DNA of 64,000 nt, taken from positions 124,001 to 188,000 of the forward strand of contig NZ_JAERPS020000005.1 in NCBI RefSeq assembly GCF_016918075.2, in the 5' to 3' direction. This DNA comes from Rheinheimera maricola (lineage in GTDB: Bacteria; Pseudomonadota; Gammaproteobacteria; Enterobacterales; Alteromonadaceae). A model generated the notes under the pieces. The model was not told the origin of the DNA and ran no database searches. It was given only the letters and a program-made list of their open reading frames with translations. The translations under genes were made by a program, and so were the position numbers. Shown piece by piece: positions 62,862 to 64,000 of this stretch. The stretch's first letter is position 1, and each line of letters starts with the position of its first letter.

Positions 62862-64000
62862 TTAATCATCCGGCAGTGTTAGATCGAGAATGTCGTCCAT
62901 ATCGTTGTTTTTTTGCGCATTAGGCTTATTCTTATCTACAGAACCCGCTTTGACGTCTGCTTTATTTGTCGTAGCAGCACTAGCTGCCTGCTTTTTACGC
63001 CAGAACATCAATGCAGAAAATTCTCTATCGGTCATAACAAACCAGATAGCAAAAGCACCGCCAAACAGTATGACGATATTCGCGCCAATTACCAAGCCCC
63101 AGGGAAATTCGGGCTCTGGCTCAGCCTGCTCTGCTGCAATTTGTTGTTGAATTTGATCTGGCAGTTGCTCCAGCTCTGGCGCTTCTAATACCGGTCGATT
63201 AACCACAAAGCTAATTTCAGGTAATTCGAGCATAAACTCGCGACCATCGCGCATCCGGCCAAACGCCGAAACTTCTAATATATAACTACCATGGCCATGA
63301 TTTAGCAGCTCAACCTCACGTGCTGCAGTACCCGGCTCGTTCAAAGCAAATTCACCAACATCACCATTTGGATAACGCACCCGGCCTTGCAGCAACACCG
63401 ATGTTGCGTCTACTGACTCATCATTCACCCTGAACAACACCTGATGTGGCACTACTATCTTATTGGGTTCGTCATCTGCCACCGCCGGTGATGTACTGAT
63501 ATCTGCAACAATGGGCGCCGCTTTAAGTACAACCGGTGCCTGCTCTACTTCACGGGTATACAGCGGTGTTCTGACAATGTATTTGGGAGTCCATTGGCCA
63601 GCCACAAAACGCAATTGAAACTCCCCGGTAAACACCCCGTCTCGCGAGCGCTCATCAAAGCCTTTGCCGTCGTCGCGAAATTGCGCTACCTGCACCACAC
63701 CACGGCCAAAATTATCATATTCAGCATTATTGGTGCTGACAAAAATCACCTCAAGCGCTAAAACTTCATTAAAGTCTTTGGCGGTAATCGGCTGGTCACC
63801 ATTAGTTAGTCGGGCGGTAATTTTAACTGTCTCACCCACCATTAAATTGTCCGGTAACGCATCCACGTTCAGCTTTATGTCGGTTAATAACATAATACGG
63901 CTTTCCGGCAACAATCGGCCGATAGCCTGCCATGGCCCGGGCATAGGGTTTTTAATCTGAATTAAGTCGTAACTGCTGGCATCATGCCAGCGCACCTGCT
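62862..64000 (-). CDS. TIGR03503-like membrane protein, C-terminal part (runs off the window)
   Basis: The frame is open to the window edge, so the N terminus is missing; about 379 residues are seen. The visible part has WHDASSYDLIQIKNPMPGPW, several Ig-like or choice-of-anchor segments (about 35-265, with RDDGKGFDERSRDGVFTGEF in part), one membrane helix (about 302-322) and a short Lys-rich cytoplasmic tail ending DDILDLTLPDD. From memory this is the TIGR03503 family of Alteromonadales and Vibrionales, function unknown. Most of the protein would face the periplasm. Confidence 0.75.
   Translation of the reverse strand, partial: QVRWHDASSYDLIQIKNPMPGPWQAIGRLLPESRIMLLTDIKLNVDALPDNLMVGETVKITARLTNGDQPITAKDFNEVLALEVIFVSTNNAEYDNFGRGVVQVAQFRDDGKGFDERSRDGVFTGEFQLRFVAGQWTPKYIVRTPLYTREVEQAPVVLKAAPIVADISTSPAVADDEPNKIVVPHQVLFRVNDESVDATSVLLQGRVRYPNGDVGEFALNEPGTAAREVELLNHGHGSYILEVSAFGRMRDGREFMLELPEISFVVNRPVLEAPELEQLPDQIQQQIAAEQAEPEPEFPWGLVIGANIVILFGGAFAIWFVMTDREFSALMFWRKKQAASAATTNKADVKAGSVDKNKPNAQKNNDMDDILDLTLPDD

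Overview
The window is chromosomal DNA of a gammaproteobacterium, most likely in the Alteromonadales near Rheinheimera, Arsukibacterium or Alishewanella. The basis is the gene order aspS-yebC-ruvCAB-ybgC-tolQRAB-pal-cpoB-tRNA-Lys array-nadA, the cmoAB and purMN pairs, a long FadE, an ExeM-type secreted nuclease and a TIGR03503-like protein. The genus is an inference from gene content, not from a database search.

Layout. 1-3990 is the end of an integrative island abutting a tRNA-Ser gene: two intact P4-type tyrosine recombinases, an overlapping DUF6387-like gene between them and a tiny AlpA-type HTH gene, all co-directional. The island continues beyond position 1. 3990-16550 is conserved core: tRNA-Ser, nadA, four tRNA-Lys genes, the Tol-Pal envelope operon, a 720-base gap holding a probable small RNA, ruvCAB, yebC and aspS. 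16634-36724 is mixed core metabolism and signalling: a diguanylate cyclase with three periplasmic binding domains, cmoAB, a LysR regulator, purMN, fadE with a FadR-like operator, exeM, ppnP, an Atm1-like ABC exporter and an M2 peptidase. 36926-42179 is a hydrolase-rich accessory stretch with two decayed copies of one lipase gene. 42276-45290 is a sulfane-sulfur module (persulfide dioxygenase-like MBL, TauE, rhodanese, split YeeE/YedE). 45400-51755 holds a chemoreceptor and an RND efflux operon with a trailing metallopeptidase-like gene.

51776-62138 looks like one envelope-stress neighbourhood. A PmrAB/QseBC-type two-component pair follows an EptA-type phosphoethanolamine transferase, a PAP2 phosphatase and an LTA-synthase-like sulfatase-fold protein. 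I find three matches to the PmrA box (HTTAAK-N5-HTTAAK): before eptA, between the sulfatase-fold gene and PAP2, and before an operon of thioredoxin, DUF4266 lipoprotein, DUF3570 barrel and ApbE. The DUF3570 protein carries a Dxx(S/T)GA(S/T) motif, the type of site to which ApbE attaches FMN. Together these suggest a PmrA-controlled, flavinylated outer-membrane redox system, which is the most novel item in the window.

62177-64000 is a tRNA-Asp array (four intact genes and one disrupted relic) followed by the C-terminal part of a TIGR03503-like membrane protein that runs off the end.
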